DNA of 33,714 bases from a virus. Below are positions 19,198 to 27,565 of this stretch, in pieces (position 1 is the first letter of the stretch; each line of letters begins with the position of its first letter). The notes beneath the pieces are model-generated. The model had not been told where the DNA came from, ran no database searches, and worked only from the letters and a program-made list of their open reading frames with translations. The DNA is taken from positions 1-33,714 of IMG/VR virus record IMGVR_UViG_3300017969_004035; one strand, given 5' to 3'. The translations under genes and the position numbers were made by a program.

Positions 19198-19215
19198 GAT
19201 AAATAGTTATTTATC
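19198..19215. promoter_or_regulatory. Palindrome GATAAATA-N2-TATTTATC upstream of the 1842-aa gene
   Basis: This is a perfect 8-bp inverted repeat with a two-base centre in the 70-base gap between gp6 and the 1842-residue gene. On the minus strand GATAAATA differs at one base from the T4 late promoter box TATAAATA and sits 24 bases before the ATG, a sensible distance. It could be a late promoter, an operator or a chance AT-rich palindrome. Confidence 0.35.
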
Positions 19216-19254
19216 CTAATTTTAATTTTAAAAAAATAAAAGTATATGAATGTG

Positions 19255-21093
19255 TTATGAGAACTCTACGTTCTTAAGTTGTTTGATTCTCACTTTTATA
19301 TCTTTCTCAGGAAATCTTATTTGATATATTTGATTTGGTTGAGCGAAAATAGTATCGTCTATTAACTCAATTTGTTTGGTATTATTATCAACGTATCTTT
19401 GTGAGGTCTGAGAAGACGAATATTGCCCTCCTGTTTTGTTGAATACTTTTAAGTCTGCCAGTGTACTAACACCTGGTATGTCTTGTATGATTCTCCTAAT
19501 GTCAGATATATTTACATTCTTCCCTAATAGGTTTGTCATAGGTGATAAATAAGACTCCACACTATTAACTATATTAGTGACGACCTGTCCTTGGTTTTCT
19601 GTGGATGTCATAGCCACACTAAATTCAAACTCTAAGTCTATTACGTTCGCACTTCGTATAGAAATATAATCGTTTATCATACGGTAATTAGAAAGATAAT
19701 TCGCTATATTATCTTTTAATGTGTTTGATACGTTACTTGTTAACTTTCTGTTTGAGTCATAAGATAGTATTTCTATTTTTATCTTATTATCTTCCTCAAC
19801 TATGGCGGCCTTAGCTGGTGCACCAAATCTACTTGGCATCGTTCTTATTAGTGAGTTATAATCATTTACAGTTACTGCCCTTTTTTGTGCTGCAAAATTA
19901 AATGTAACCATGTTTCTAACTTCTTCGGTTGTTGGTAGGTCTCCTCCCCCTATTGCCGCGGTTACATTATTACACCTTAAACTTTGAAGTACATTTTGAT
20001 TAATGTTTTGTGAAGGTCCGTTAACCGCAAAATTAACATTTCCTATTTGATTAATTGTATTAACTCCTATGTTAGATGTTGTTCCCCCACCTACTCTATA
20101 CTTCACAAATAAAGTTGTATTTGCCTTAACTGTTTTACCTAAAGCAATGTTATTTTGATAGTCTTGTAACCTAAGTGGGATGCCTGTTCTTGCAAACTCA
20201 GCGAGTTGGTCGTCCGCGGTTACTGTAGCACTACCGAATTGTACTCTACAGTATCCTTCAGGTGTGTATTCCGATATAAATCTATTTTCAGTTTCTATAT
20301 ATCTTCCAACTTTAATACCTGGATTATCAGATGCTTTACTTGGGTCTTCAACAAAAATTGTATTTTCGGCTAACGCGTCAACTTCGTACCATTTATCAGG
20401 TGAAGTAATAAACTCATCATATGTCGGTGGACTAGAATATGATGTCCCGTCTTTTTGTATTAATGAAGTAATACTTATTACATTTTTTTCGGGTAAAAAG
20501 AACTCATAGAATGGTTTTACGTCATTGTTATTAATAACTTTTTTAAATACTTTTGTAGTACCATTAACAACAACTTCTCTTTTTGTTATAGTGTAGTTAA
20601 TTACTCTATTATTAGAATCAAAATTAGGTATTTTAGTTCTATTAGGGAAGCCTTTGTTATTATATTGGGTACTAAAATCAATATCGTCAGGATTTTCAAA
20701 TATTTGTCCTGCGCCTATGAATTGTGAACCCGCTCTTATAATACCTAAGTATCTACTATCTTCTTGGTCCCCAAAAGCAGGTACTGTAATAGAAACATCA
20801 ACTAATGCTATAGAGGGACGATTACCTGGTATTTTTAATCCATAAGTTCTTGCAATATTATATATTGAGGATTTTTGTTGAGCATACTGTAATACCGTTT
20901 CTTGTATACTTCTATCAATATGGTAATGTAGGTTATCACCAATCGCAGCGTTTAAATCTAAAAATACTGAATAAACGGACGCGTCATTAAAGTTATCTAT
21001 TAACTCAGGATAATATTGACGCGTAAAATTAATCAGGTCCTGTCTTAGTCCTTCAAAGTCTCTATCTGTATATGAAATTTTACGATTAGCCAT
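19255..21093 (-). CDS. 6: Baseplate wedge protein gp6-like (baseplate J family)
   Basis: The product has 612 residues, close to T4 gp6 (660). The N-terminus (ISYTDRDFEGLRQDLINFTR, then NDASVYSVFLDLNAAIGDNL) is typical of gp6-like wedge proteins. The middle includes a Gly-rich VGGGTTSNIGVNTIN segment and AAQKRAVTVNDYNSLI, the conserved 'R.vT..Dy..l' of baseplate-J-type proteins. The C-terminal third carries the expected alpha/beta domain (SANVIDLEFEFSVAM, ISDIRRIIQDIPGVSTL). In T4-like baseplates two copies of gp6 per wedge form the inner ring together with gp25 and gp53. It begins 5 bases after the gp25 stop, so it is cotranscribed with it. Identification is firm at the family level. Confidence 0.9.
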   Translation of the reverse strand: MANRKISYTDRDFEGLRQDLINFTRQYYPELIDNFNDASVYSVFLDLNAAIGDNLHYHIDRSIQETVLQYAQQKSSIYNIARTYGLKIPGNRPSIALVDVSITVPAFGDQEDSRYLGIIRAGSQFIGAGQIFENPDDIDFSTQYNNKGFPNRTKIPNFDSNNRVINYTITKREVVVNGTTKVFKKVINNNDVKPFYEFFLPEKNVISITSLIQKDGTSYSSPPTYDEFITSPDKWYEVDALAENTIFVEDPSKASDNPGIKVGRYIETENRFISEYTPEGYCRVQFGSATVTADDQLAEFARTGIPLRLQDYQNNIALGKTVKANTTLFVKYRVGGGTTSNIGVNTINQIGNVNFAVNGPSQNINQNVLQSLRCNNVTAAIGGGDLPTTEEVRNMVTFNFAAQKRAVTVNDYNSLIRTMPSRFGAPAKAAIVEEDNKIKIEILSYDSNRKLTSNVSNTLKDNIANYLSNYRMINDYISIRSANVIDLEFEFSVAMTSTENQGQVVTNIVNSVESYLSPMTNLLGKNVNISDIRRIIQDIPGVSTLADLKVFNKTGGQYSSSQTSQRYVDNNTKQIELIDDTIFAQPNQIYQIRFPEKDIKVRIKQLKNVEFS

Positions 21094-21098
21094 TTACC

Positions 21099-21578
21099 TT
21101 AAATATTAATAATAATGAAATCTCTAGTATCAAATGTACTATCTTTAATAGAATAGTCTATTTTTACTTTTGCAGTATATTCTTCAACACCTTCACCGGC
21201 GGTTCTAAATATATCAAACATTTCATAAGTGTTTTGTTGGTCTTCAATGTTTAAATTACCAATAGGGCTTTTGTCTTCATCAGTATATGGTCGTATGGTA
21301 ATATCGTTTATCTGTAAGTTGGGTATGTACTTGTCACAAGCAATCTGTATATCTGATTTTATTGCGTCAAATGTTGGTCCATCCATAGGTTCAAAAATAA
21401 ATTCATATATTCTTGTTCCAAAATCAGGTAAATAATATCTACTCCCTTTACGTGTTAGAATTAAATGTAGTAAATCCGCCCTTATTTCTTCAGGTACATT
21501 TTCAGTTAAGTCTAAGTAAGTACCATCAGCACTATCCCTAAAAGGAAAATTTACTCCATATGTTTTCTTTATTGCCAT
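21099..21578 (-). CDS. 25: Baseplate wedge protein gp25-like
   Basis: The product has 159 residues, against 132 in T4. The gp25/GpW-type lysozyme-like fold signature is visible: ADLLHLILTRKGSRYYLPDFG (34-54) followed by YEFIFEPMDG (58-67). The N-terminal YGVNFPFRDSADG is the usual lead-in. The family links the tail tube/sheath end to the wedge and is needed for sheath contraction. It is the first gene of the baseplate operon, 31 bases below the terminator that ends the nrdA transcript. The leader is very AT-rich, with TATAAAAA and TATATTTA elements that could be promoter boxes, but neither is a clean match. The C-terminal extension (about 120-159) is beta-like. Confidence 0.9.
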   Translation of the reverse strand: MAIKKTYGVNFPFRDSADGTYLDLTENVPEEIRADLLHLILTRKGSRYYLPDFGTRIYEFIFEPMDGPTFDAIKSDIQIACDKYIPNLQINDITIRPYTDEDKSPIGNLNIEDQQNTYEMFDIFRTAGEGVEEYTAKVKIDYSIKDSTFDTRDFIIINI

Positions 21579-21609
21579 AACAATAAATATAACTTATAAT
21601 ATTTTTATA

Positions 21610-21640
21610 AAAAAACCCGTGTCTAAACACGGGTCTTTTT
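21610..21640 (-). terminator. Rho-independent terminator after nrdA
   Basis: An 8-bp perfect stem (ACCCGTGT at 21615-21622 pairing with ACACGGGT at 21627-21634) with a CTAA-type loop is followed on the minus strand by seven T. A-tract/T-tract flanks make it usable in both directions. It separates the replication/nucleotide operon from the baseplate operon. Confidence 0.9.
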
Positions 21641-21641
21641 T

Positions 21642-23348
21642 TTATCCCTCACAAGCCACACACTGTAGGTCATTTAAATTTAATTTCTTCCTTGCAAATG
21701 CCTGAGCTGAATTCATAGAGTGTTGATAGTATAGTGTTTTAACTCCTAACTTCCATGAATCAATTAATAGCTTATTAACGTCTCTCGTCGGCATATCAGG
21801 TGATATCATTAAATTTAATGATTGTGACTGGTCAATATAATCCTGTCTAACCGACGCTTGATTTATGATTGATGCTTGGTTAATCTCTGCAAATGTTCTA
21901 AACACATCCTTTTGTTCGTCTGTTAGAAAATTTAGATGTTGGACTGAACCGTCCTTCTGTTTAATTGTATCCCATATTTCTTTGGTATCTTTCCCTAATT
22001 CACTTAATAGTTTTTTAAGTATCGGATTTTTAATCGTAACTTTTAATTTTGCCACGTCTTTAACGTAACAATTAGACCAAATTGGTTCAATTGATTGTGA
22101 TACTTGACCTAATATAAAAGCTGACGATGTTGTGGGCGCAATTGCATTAAGTGTTACATTTCTACGTCCGTAACCTTCAAGATATTCAGGTTCTCCAAAT
22201 TTTTCAGCTAACTCAGCGGATGCACTATATGATTTTTCTTTAATCAATTTAAACACCTCTACGTTTAACTTTGCACTTTCTTTTGTATCAAACCCTAACC
22301 CTTTTGATTGTAGTAAGGAATGCCACCCTAAAACACCTAATCCAAGGGCTCTTTGTCTCTTAGCAAAGTTATATGCCTTTTCAAGATAGAAAAACGCTCT
22401 ATTACCTTCAATAGAACCATCAGATTTTAAATCTTCAATCTTAGTTAAAAATTCAGTAACAACCGCATCTAAGAAGTATGTCATTGTCTCAACCGCATCT
22501 GTATCTTTCCATTCGTCATAATGTAATACATTCATAGACGATAAAACACAAACGAATGATTCTTCTTCTGAATTATGAAGAGCAATTTCTGAACAAAGGT
22601 TAGAATTATAAATTTTAGCACCTTTATCTCTATACACTTCAGGTGATTTATTATTCATAGTATCACTAAACATAATATACGGATATCCAATTTCTCCACG
22701 TCTTTGTATCACTTTAGCCCATATAGCCCTTTTTTTCTCATCACCATCAATCATTTCTTTCATGAAATTATCACTAACAGTAACTGCGTGTGTCAAATCT
22801 TGGATTGGGAACCCTTCTGTCCCTATTTCAAGAAATTCCATGATGTCAGGATGCTCAACAGGTAAATAAGGTGAAAAACGTCCTCTACGAGTTGCGCCCT
22901 GTGAGATATTATCAACAACACTCTCAAAAAGATTCATGAAATGAACTGCTCCAGGAGCATGACCGTTATCGGTAATATCGGCACCTCGTTCACGAATATT
23001 TCCAAAGTACCCTGAAGTACCTCCACCCATTTTACTCATTTCACCAACTTCAGCTTGTGTGTATAAAATAGATTCAATATTGTCTCCGATATTTGAACCA
23101 AAACAACTTACTGGTAGTCCTCTTTTTTTTCCAAAATTAGCCCATACAGGTGATGATAATGAATACCATCCCTTACTCATGTAGTCATATAATTTATCAG
23201 CAAATCCTTCGATTCCTAATATTTTTTCTGCATGGTCTGCAATTGTTCTAATTCTTTCAAGAGGTTCCTCACCCTCACTCAAATACCCTCTTCGAAGAAA
23301 GGTTATGGATTCCTCATTAATCCAATCAAAAGGTTTTCTATTTTCCAT
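21642..23348 (-). CDS. nrdA: Ribonucleotide reductase class I large subunit, lacking ATP-cone
   Basis: The product has 568 residues, much shorter than T4 or E. coli NrdA (about 750-760). It reduces ribonucleoside diphosphates together with NrdB. Visible catalytic residues are C82 (PVSCFGSN), N250/C252/E254 in NSNLCSEI, and C267 (SFVCVLSS), the partner of the first redox Cys. Y540-Y541 lie on the radical path (KTLYYQH), and a C-terminal C563xxC566 pair is present for re-reduction. The protein starts directly with DWINEESITFLRRGYL, so the N-terminal ATP-cone found in most NrdA proteins is absent. The cone is instead on the partner NrdB encoded just upstream. It is the last gene of the operon, with the terminator overlapping its stop. 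All key residues are intact, so it should be active. Confidence 0.95.
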   Translation of the reverse strand: MENRKPFDWINEESITFLRRGYLSEGEEPLERIRTIADHAEKILGIEGFADKLYDYMSKGWYSLSSPVWANFGKKRGLPVSCFGSNIGDNIESILYTQAEVGEMSKMGGGTSGYFGNIRERGADITDNGHAPGAVHFMNLFESVVDNISQGATRRGRFSPYLPVEHPDIMEFLEIGTEGFPIQDLTHAVTVSDNFMKEMIDGDEKKRAIWAKVIQRRGEIGYPYIMFSDTMNNKSPEVYRDKGAKIYNSNLCSEIALHNSEEESFVCVLSSMNVLHYDEWKDTDAVETMTYFLDAVVTEFLTKIEDLKSDGSIEGNRAFFYLEKAYNFAKRQRALGLGVLGWHSLLQSKGLGFDTKESAKLNVEVFKLIKEKSYSASAELAEKFGEPEYLEGYGRRNVTLNAIAPTTSSAFILGQVSQSIEPIWSNCYVKDVAKLKVTIKNPILKKLLSELGKDTKEIWDTIKQKDGSVQHLNFLTDEQKDVFRTFAEINQASIINQASVRQDYIDQSQSLNLMISPDMPTRDVNKLLIDSWKLGVKTLYYQHSMNSAQAFARKKLNLNDLQCVACEG

Positions 23349-23367
23349 TTTTTATATCGTAATTAAA

Positions 23368-24648
23368 TTAAAATAAATCGTTTGACGTAATCGATTTTGA
23401 TTTCTTACTATAATTAATACTTCTCTTATTGAAGAAATCTGTGTGTTTTGTTGTTAAAATCTCATCATCAAACCATTCAGTAGTTTCAAGTAATGTTTCA
23501 TTTATTGTAAAAATACTATCGATACCGATTGAGTTTAATGATACGTTAAATCTATGCTTTATAAACTCCATAGTTTGCTTTTTAGTTAAAAAGTCTAAGT
23601 CTCCTTTTTCAAAAATCCAATTAACTATTTCAATCTCAGCATCACACGCTTCTAAAGTCGCATCAATTAAATCTTCCACTAACTCTTCTGTCCACCAACG
23701 TGGATTTTCTTTCTTGATTAAGTTTACTAAATCAAATCCAAAATTAGCGTGAATGTTTTCTTCTTTAGATGTCGCTTCAACAGCGTTACTAATACCTTTT
23801 AACATATTTTTATGTTTGTTGAATGACATAATAACTAAAAATTGAGAAAACAGTGAAACGTTCTCAATAAACATTGAGAATAGTATTACTGACTCAAAAT
23901 AGTCTTTGTTTTCAACACTTTTAGAATTAGATATAGACTTTTCAAGGTACTTAATTCTTCTTCTAATTGCGGGTACTTGCATTAGGTTTTCAAATTCTTT
24001 ATTGAGACCTAATAACTGTATTAGGTGTGAATACGCATCTGCATGTCTTACTTCAGACTCTGCGAATGTTGCTCCAACATTACCAATTTCAGGTTTTGGC
24101 ATTCTTTTGTATATATCACCCCAAAATGTCTTAACTGCAATCTCAATTTGAGAGATTGCTAACATCGCTCTTTCAAGTGCGGTTTTTTCTTTTTCGTCTA
24201 AGTGTACTTTAAAATCTTGTATATCTGAAGTAAAATTAAACTCTGTATGTACCCAATATGAATGTCTAATGGCGTCGACAAACTCATTTAACTCAGGATA
24301 ATCATAGGGTTTTAAATTAACTCTTTTTGAGAATATGTTCGGTCTGTTTTTAGCCCTGTATACAATATACTCTTTTGCCACTTCGTTAAGACCATTATCC
24401 ATTAATTTATTTTCAACCATATCATGGATGTCATCAACGTGTGGTATTCTTTCTTTATCATTTCTAAACAACGCTTTAGTTGTAATACGAGCAATCTTTT
24501 CCGCCATCTCTTCGTCGACTTGGTTAGTGCTCTTCATCGCCTTTAAAACTGCAACTTCAATTTTTTCAGTTTTAAAAACGACTTTATCTCCGCTTCTTTT
24601 TATCACATAGCGCATATCTTTCTCTACTTTATTCATTAGATTCTCCAT
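23368..24648 (-). CDS. nrdB: Ribonucleotide reductase class I small subunit with N-terminal ATP-cone
   Basis: The product has 426 residues. Residues about 12-101 form an ATP-cone (YVIKRSGDKVVFKTEKIEVA ... KEYIVYRAKN), an allosteric nucleotide-binding domain that normally sits on NrdA. The rest is the ferritin-like radical-generating subunit. Its metal ligands are E169 (the D84 position of E. coli), E199, H202, E262, E297 and H300. A tyrosine at the radical position (Y206, seven residues after E199) is present. The cone-on-NrdB arrangement was characterised in the flavobacterium Leeuwenhoekiella blandensis, where dATP regulates activity by making NrdB oligomerise. The same logic is inferred here. 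It precedes nrdA by 19 bases and follows the helicase gene. Whether the cofactor is Fe or Mn cannot be told from the sequence. Confidence 0.95.
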   Translation of the reverse strand: MENLMNKVEKDMRYVIKRSGDKVVFKTEKIEVAVLKAMKSTNQVDEEMAEKIARITTKALFRNDKERIPHVDDIHDMVENKLMDNGLNEVAKEYIVYRAKNRPNIFSKRVNLKPYDYPELNEFVDAIRHSYWVHTEFNFTSDIQDFKVHLDEKEKTALERAMLAISQIEIAVKTFWGDIYKRMPKPEIGNVGATFAESEVRHADAYSHLIQLLGLNKEFENLMQVPAIRRRIKYLEKSISNSKSVENKDYFESVILFSMFIENVSLFSQFLVIMSFNKHKNMLKGISNAVEATSKEENIHANFGFDLVNLIKKENPRWWTEELVEDLIDATLEACDAEIEIVNWIFEKGDLDFLTKKQTMEFIKHRFNVSLNSIGIDSIFTINETLLETTEWFDDEILTTKHTDFFNKRSINYSKKSKSITSNDLF

Positions 24649-24664
24649 CTTTTAAGACAATTAA

Positions 24665-26044
24665 TTAAGATTTATTTTCTTTTTGTTTCCTTTTTTCAAG
24701 AAGTTCACGGATTCTTTCTTTGTTTTTCTCCTCCTTTTGTTCTTCAAGACCAAGGAATGTTACACTCTGCTCCGTATCGATTTCTAACATTTCATTATCA
24801 AACTTACAGTTTTCAAATACGATTCCATCTTTACCAATACGTGACTTAGTAATTGCAATGGTTGCTAAATTCATTTCTTTTTGTTGTAATGACTTAGCAA
24901 CTGAAATAATAACGTGACCAACTTGTGCCTTTTTAATTGAACCTCCCATCTGGTCTGTAGTAACAACGTCAGAAGAAATAGAACTTCTATTTCCTTGTGT
25001 TGCTGTCCAACCAACCAAGTTTAGTTCGTGACACATAGCCTCGAAACCTCTCATAACTGAACCTTCACTTTTCCATTCATCACCTAAATTCTTATCAGGT
25101 ACAACACAATCAATATAATCTAATACGACCATGTCAACCTTAGTCCCTTCAGCTATCATCTTACGAATCTGATTTTTAATCTGATTCATAGTAAGTGTGT
25201 CTGACGGTAACTTTTTGAGAACTAACTTATTCGATGCATTTTCTCTGATTTCTTGAACTTTACTTAAAACTTTGTCTTTGTGCATTGACAATAAATCGGG
25301 CGCAATTTCAGTCCATAAAGTAAAATGCTTCCTTTGAATAATCTTAGGGTTATCCTCAAAGAAAATTTGAAGAACGTTATATCCTAAGTTAAATGCGTGA
25401 TTTGAAATCTTTGTTAAGAGTGTAGATTTACCGACACCTGTTGGTGCCAAAATAACTCCTAACTCACCTTTAGCGATTCCACCTTTAAGTAGATTGTCAA
25501 TACCTGGTATTCCCATAGGGATTGGGTGTCTGAAGTCTTCCTCAAGTACTTCTTCGAGGTTTGCGAAAACCTCAGCAGTACCAGCATCTACTTCTCCAAC
25601 TTGTAAAGCTTCTCTTACCATTTCCTCCAAGTGGTCATAAGATTCAAAATCACCTTTATCAATGATTTTTTGTGCCTTAGACATGACTTTTTGAAGTTCT
25701 TGTTGTTTACAGAACTTAAGAGCTTTTTCCTGTACGAAAGATTCACCTTCGGCAGGGGCTTCTTTTACTTGCTCCATCATATCAAGAACTATCTTCTGAG
25801 CCATAGGAGACGATACTTCTGACTTAATAAGTTGTTCAAGAGTATTATACGAAGGCGTGTGTTCGTACTTTTGGTAATACTCTTTGAGAACTTGCATGAT
25901 TAACTTAAAATACTGATTATCAAAGTATTTTGGTTCAATTACATCAACAATGGAAGAAGCAAAGTCCTTATAAAGAACGATGTTATTTAATAATTGTATT
26001 TGAAATGTGTTTCCGAGATATCCGAAATTTTTTTCCTTCGACAT
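24665..26044 (-). CDS. 41: Replicative DNA helicase, DnaB/gp41-like
   Basis: The product has 459 residues, the usual length for T4 gp41-type helicases (T4: 475). An N-terminal helical domain (about 1-150) precedes the RecA-like motor. Walker A is APTGVGKST (200-208), the catalytic Glu lies in FFEDN (about 230), Walker B is MVVLDYID (305-312), and the sensor is TATQGNR (347-353). The arginine-finger region is KSRIGKDG (400-407). The C-terminus is a charged Lys/Glu helix (EEQKEEKNKERIRELLEKRK). It unwinds the fork 5' to 3' and would work with a primase, which is not encoded in this window. It sits between the 151-residue unknown and nrdB. The ATG has no Shine-Dalgarno sequence. Confidence 0.93.
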   Translation of the reverse strand: MSKEKNFGYLGNTFQIQLLNNIVLYKDFASSIVDVIEPKYFDNQYFKLIMQVLKEYYQKYEHTPSYNTLEQLIKSEVSSPMAQKIVLDMMEQVKEAPAEGESFVQEKALKFCKQQELQKVMSKAQKIIDKGDFESYDHLEEMVREALQVGEVDAGTAEVFANLEEVLEEDFRHPIPMGIPGIDNLLKGGIAKGELGVILAPTGVGKSTLLTKISNHAFNLGYNVLQIFFEDNPKIIQRKHFTLWTEIAPDLLSMHKDKVLSKVQEIRENASNKLVLKKLPSDTLTMNQIKNQIRKMIAEGTKVDMVVLDYIDCVVPDKNLGDEWKSEGSVMRGFEAMCHELNLVGWTATQGNRSSISSDVVTTDQMGGSIKKAQVGHVIISVAKSLQQKEMNLATIAITKSRIGKDGIVFENCKFDNEMLEIDTEQSVTFLGLEEQKEEKNKERIRELLEKRKQKENKS

Positions 26045-26084
26045 GTTGATTGTAATTACTAATAATGTGTTTTAATAAATATGT

Positions 26085-26540
26085 TTAAGAAAGGGTATAT
26101 TCCATATAATTCTGTGTCAATTTGTCAGAAGAAAAAACTTCAGTTAGTGACTTCAGAATAGACTTTAAATGAGGTCTTACATCTACAGTGTACCTAATCT
26201 TAGGTGGATATTTTTTTCCATCCCAACCGCGGTGCATAATAACTTCGTCATTATACTTGACGTATATGTTAAAAGTCTCATCGTCATCTGTCATAGATGT
26301 TTCTATTATTTGAGGGTCGGACATGATTTGATATTGATTTTCCAACATATACCAAACAGTTTTGGTTTTTAAATCATTGTGAATTTTACTGTATATATCA
26401 CTTACAGTATCTGCTAATTCTACACTACTTTTAGTCCCTTCATTATAACCTTTAACATTGTAGTATCTCTGTACAATGATATTGTCATTCAATGTGAGTA
26501 GAAACTCCATCTTGGTAATGTCATTCTTTTCTTTACTCAT
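26085..26540 (-). CDS. Unknown protein in the replication operon, 151 aa
   Basis: I do not recognise this family. It is a small, mixed alpha/beta soluble protein with a Lys/Glu N-terminus, then MEFLLTLNDNIIVQRYYNVK, a central helix (SDIYSKIHNDLKTKTVWYML) and a strand-turn-strand (FNIYVKYNDEVIMHRGWDGK). It has no cysteine, membrane helix or signal. An internal ATG at residue 11 is an alternative start. It lies between the 5' nuclease gene and the helicase gene, so a replication-accessory role is the natural guess, such as helicase loading or a nuclease partner. There is no motif evidence for a specific job. Confidence 0.6.
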   Translation of the reverse strand: MSKEKNDITKMEFLLTLNDNIIVQRYYNVKGYNEGTKSSVELADTVSDIYSKIHNDLKTKTVWYMLENQYQIMSDPQIIETSMTDDDETFNIYVKYNDEVIMHRGWDGKKYPPKIRYTVDVRPHLKSILKSLTEVFSSDKLTQNYMEYTLS

Positions 26541-26554
26541 TTTTTTGTTTTTTT

Positions 26555-27565
26555 TTAATTAGTTTTTCTAAATCTTCTTTTTTCTTTTCTTGTAAGTTTC
26601 ATAAAAGGTGTCAAGAAATACACCCATGCATTGTCTGTTTTTGGTAAGTATTTAAAAATTCCATCGTTCATCATCATTCTCATAAGGTTTTGATACCCTC
26701 GACCTTCAGGGTCAATATCCTCTTCGTAATACAGTTGAACGAGTTCCTTCGCTTCTTCCGTTAACAAAGGTTGTGAAAGGTCGACAAGTTGTTTGTTAAT
26801 AACATAAAACTCTTCTCCATAAACCCCTCTTTTTGTCTTTCCTGATAACAAGTTTTGTAACGCTCTATTGTCTTTATCGTTTTCATGTAGTTTTTCACCC
26901 TTTTGTAAAATGTCGTCAACAGACACTACAGAATCAAGTATCTCAGGAAAAAGTTTTGAAAAAGTCTTTTCACCAAAATAGTAGATACCATCAATATTAT
27001 CTGATTTGTCACCAGATATTATTTTGAAGGTAGCCACATTTTGGTGGGGAATTGAAATGTCTTTCAGTTTGACTTTATCCCCGTCTTTAATCATTTGTTT
27101 TTGGGATGGAGAATATATCTGCACATTCTCAGAGATGAGTTGTGTTAAGTCTTTATCCGCAGAGAATATCGTTTTGTGTTCGTCTAAAGAGATTTGACAG
27201 TAGTAGGCAATCATATCATCAGACTCGTTACCATCCACCACCACCTGACGAATAAACATCTCCTCAAGGTATTCTTTAACTCTCTTTAATTGCCAATTAA
27301 AAGATTGTTTTTGAATGTCGTTAAGTCGATTATATCGTCTATTCTCTTTATATTCCGCAAATATTTTTTTTCTCTGAACTGAGTTATCATCTCCGTCCCA
27401 AAAAACAATTACCTTGTCATAGTTGTACTCGGATATAAATTTACGTAGGGTATTCACAAAATGGTAGATGCCACCAATGTGATTACCTTTATGGTAATAT
27501 TCACGAACTCCGTGATAACCTATCTTAAATAGGTTGTTTCCGTCAACTAATAGGGTTTTTGTCAC
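26555..27565 (-). CDS. rnh: FEN-type 5'-3' exonuclease / T4 RNase H-like
   Basis: The product has 336 residues (T4 RNase H: 305). It would remove RNA primers and flaps during lagging-strand synthesis. The acidic metal-binding set of FEN/PIN nucleases is complete: D8 (LLVDGNN), D57 (VFWDGDD), E114/D116/D117 (GNESDDMI), D137 and D139 (SADKDL), D186 and D189 (SGDKSDN). The helical-arch basic motif YKENRR (72-77) is present, and the helix-hairpin region follows the last Asp pair. The C-terminus is strongly basic (KLTRKEKRRFRKTN), which probably helps DNA binding. The ATG overlaps the uvsX stop (ATGA), suggesting coupled translation of recombinase and nuclease. Confidence 0.9.
   Translation of the reverse strand: MTKTLLVDGNNLFKIGYHGVREYYHKGNHIGGIYHFVNTLRKFISEYNYDKVIVFWDGDDNSVQRKKIFAEYKENRRYNRLNDIQKQSFNWQLKRVKEYLEEMFIRQVVVDGNESDDMIAYYCQISLDEHKTIFSADKDLTQLISENVQIYSPSQKQMIKDGDKVKLKDISIPHQNVATFKIISGDKSDNIDGIYYFGEKTFSKLFPEILDSVVSVDDILQKGEKLHENDKDNRALQNLLSGKTKRGVYGEEFYVINKQLVDLSQPLLTEEAKELVQLYYEEDIDPEGRGYQNLMRMMMNDGIFKYLPKTDNAWVYFLTPFMKLTRKEKRRFRKTN

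Noticed and set aside
26022-26540. Shared MSKEKN start of the helicase and the 151-residue protein as a sign of duplication
   Set aside because: The six residues use different codons, and the proteins have nothing else in common.
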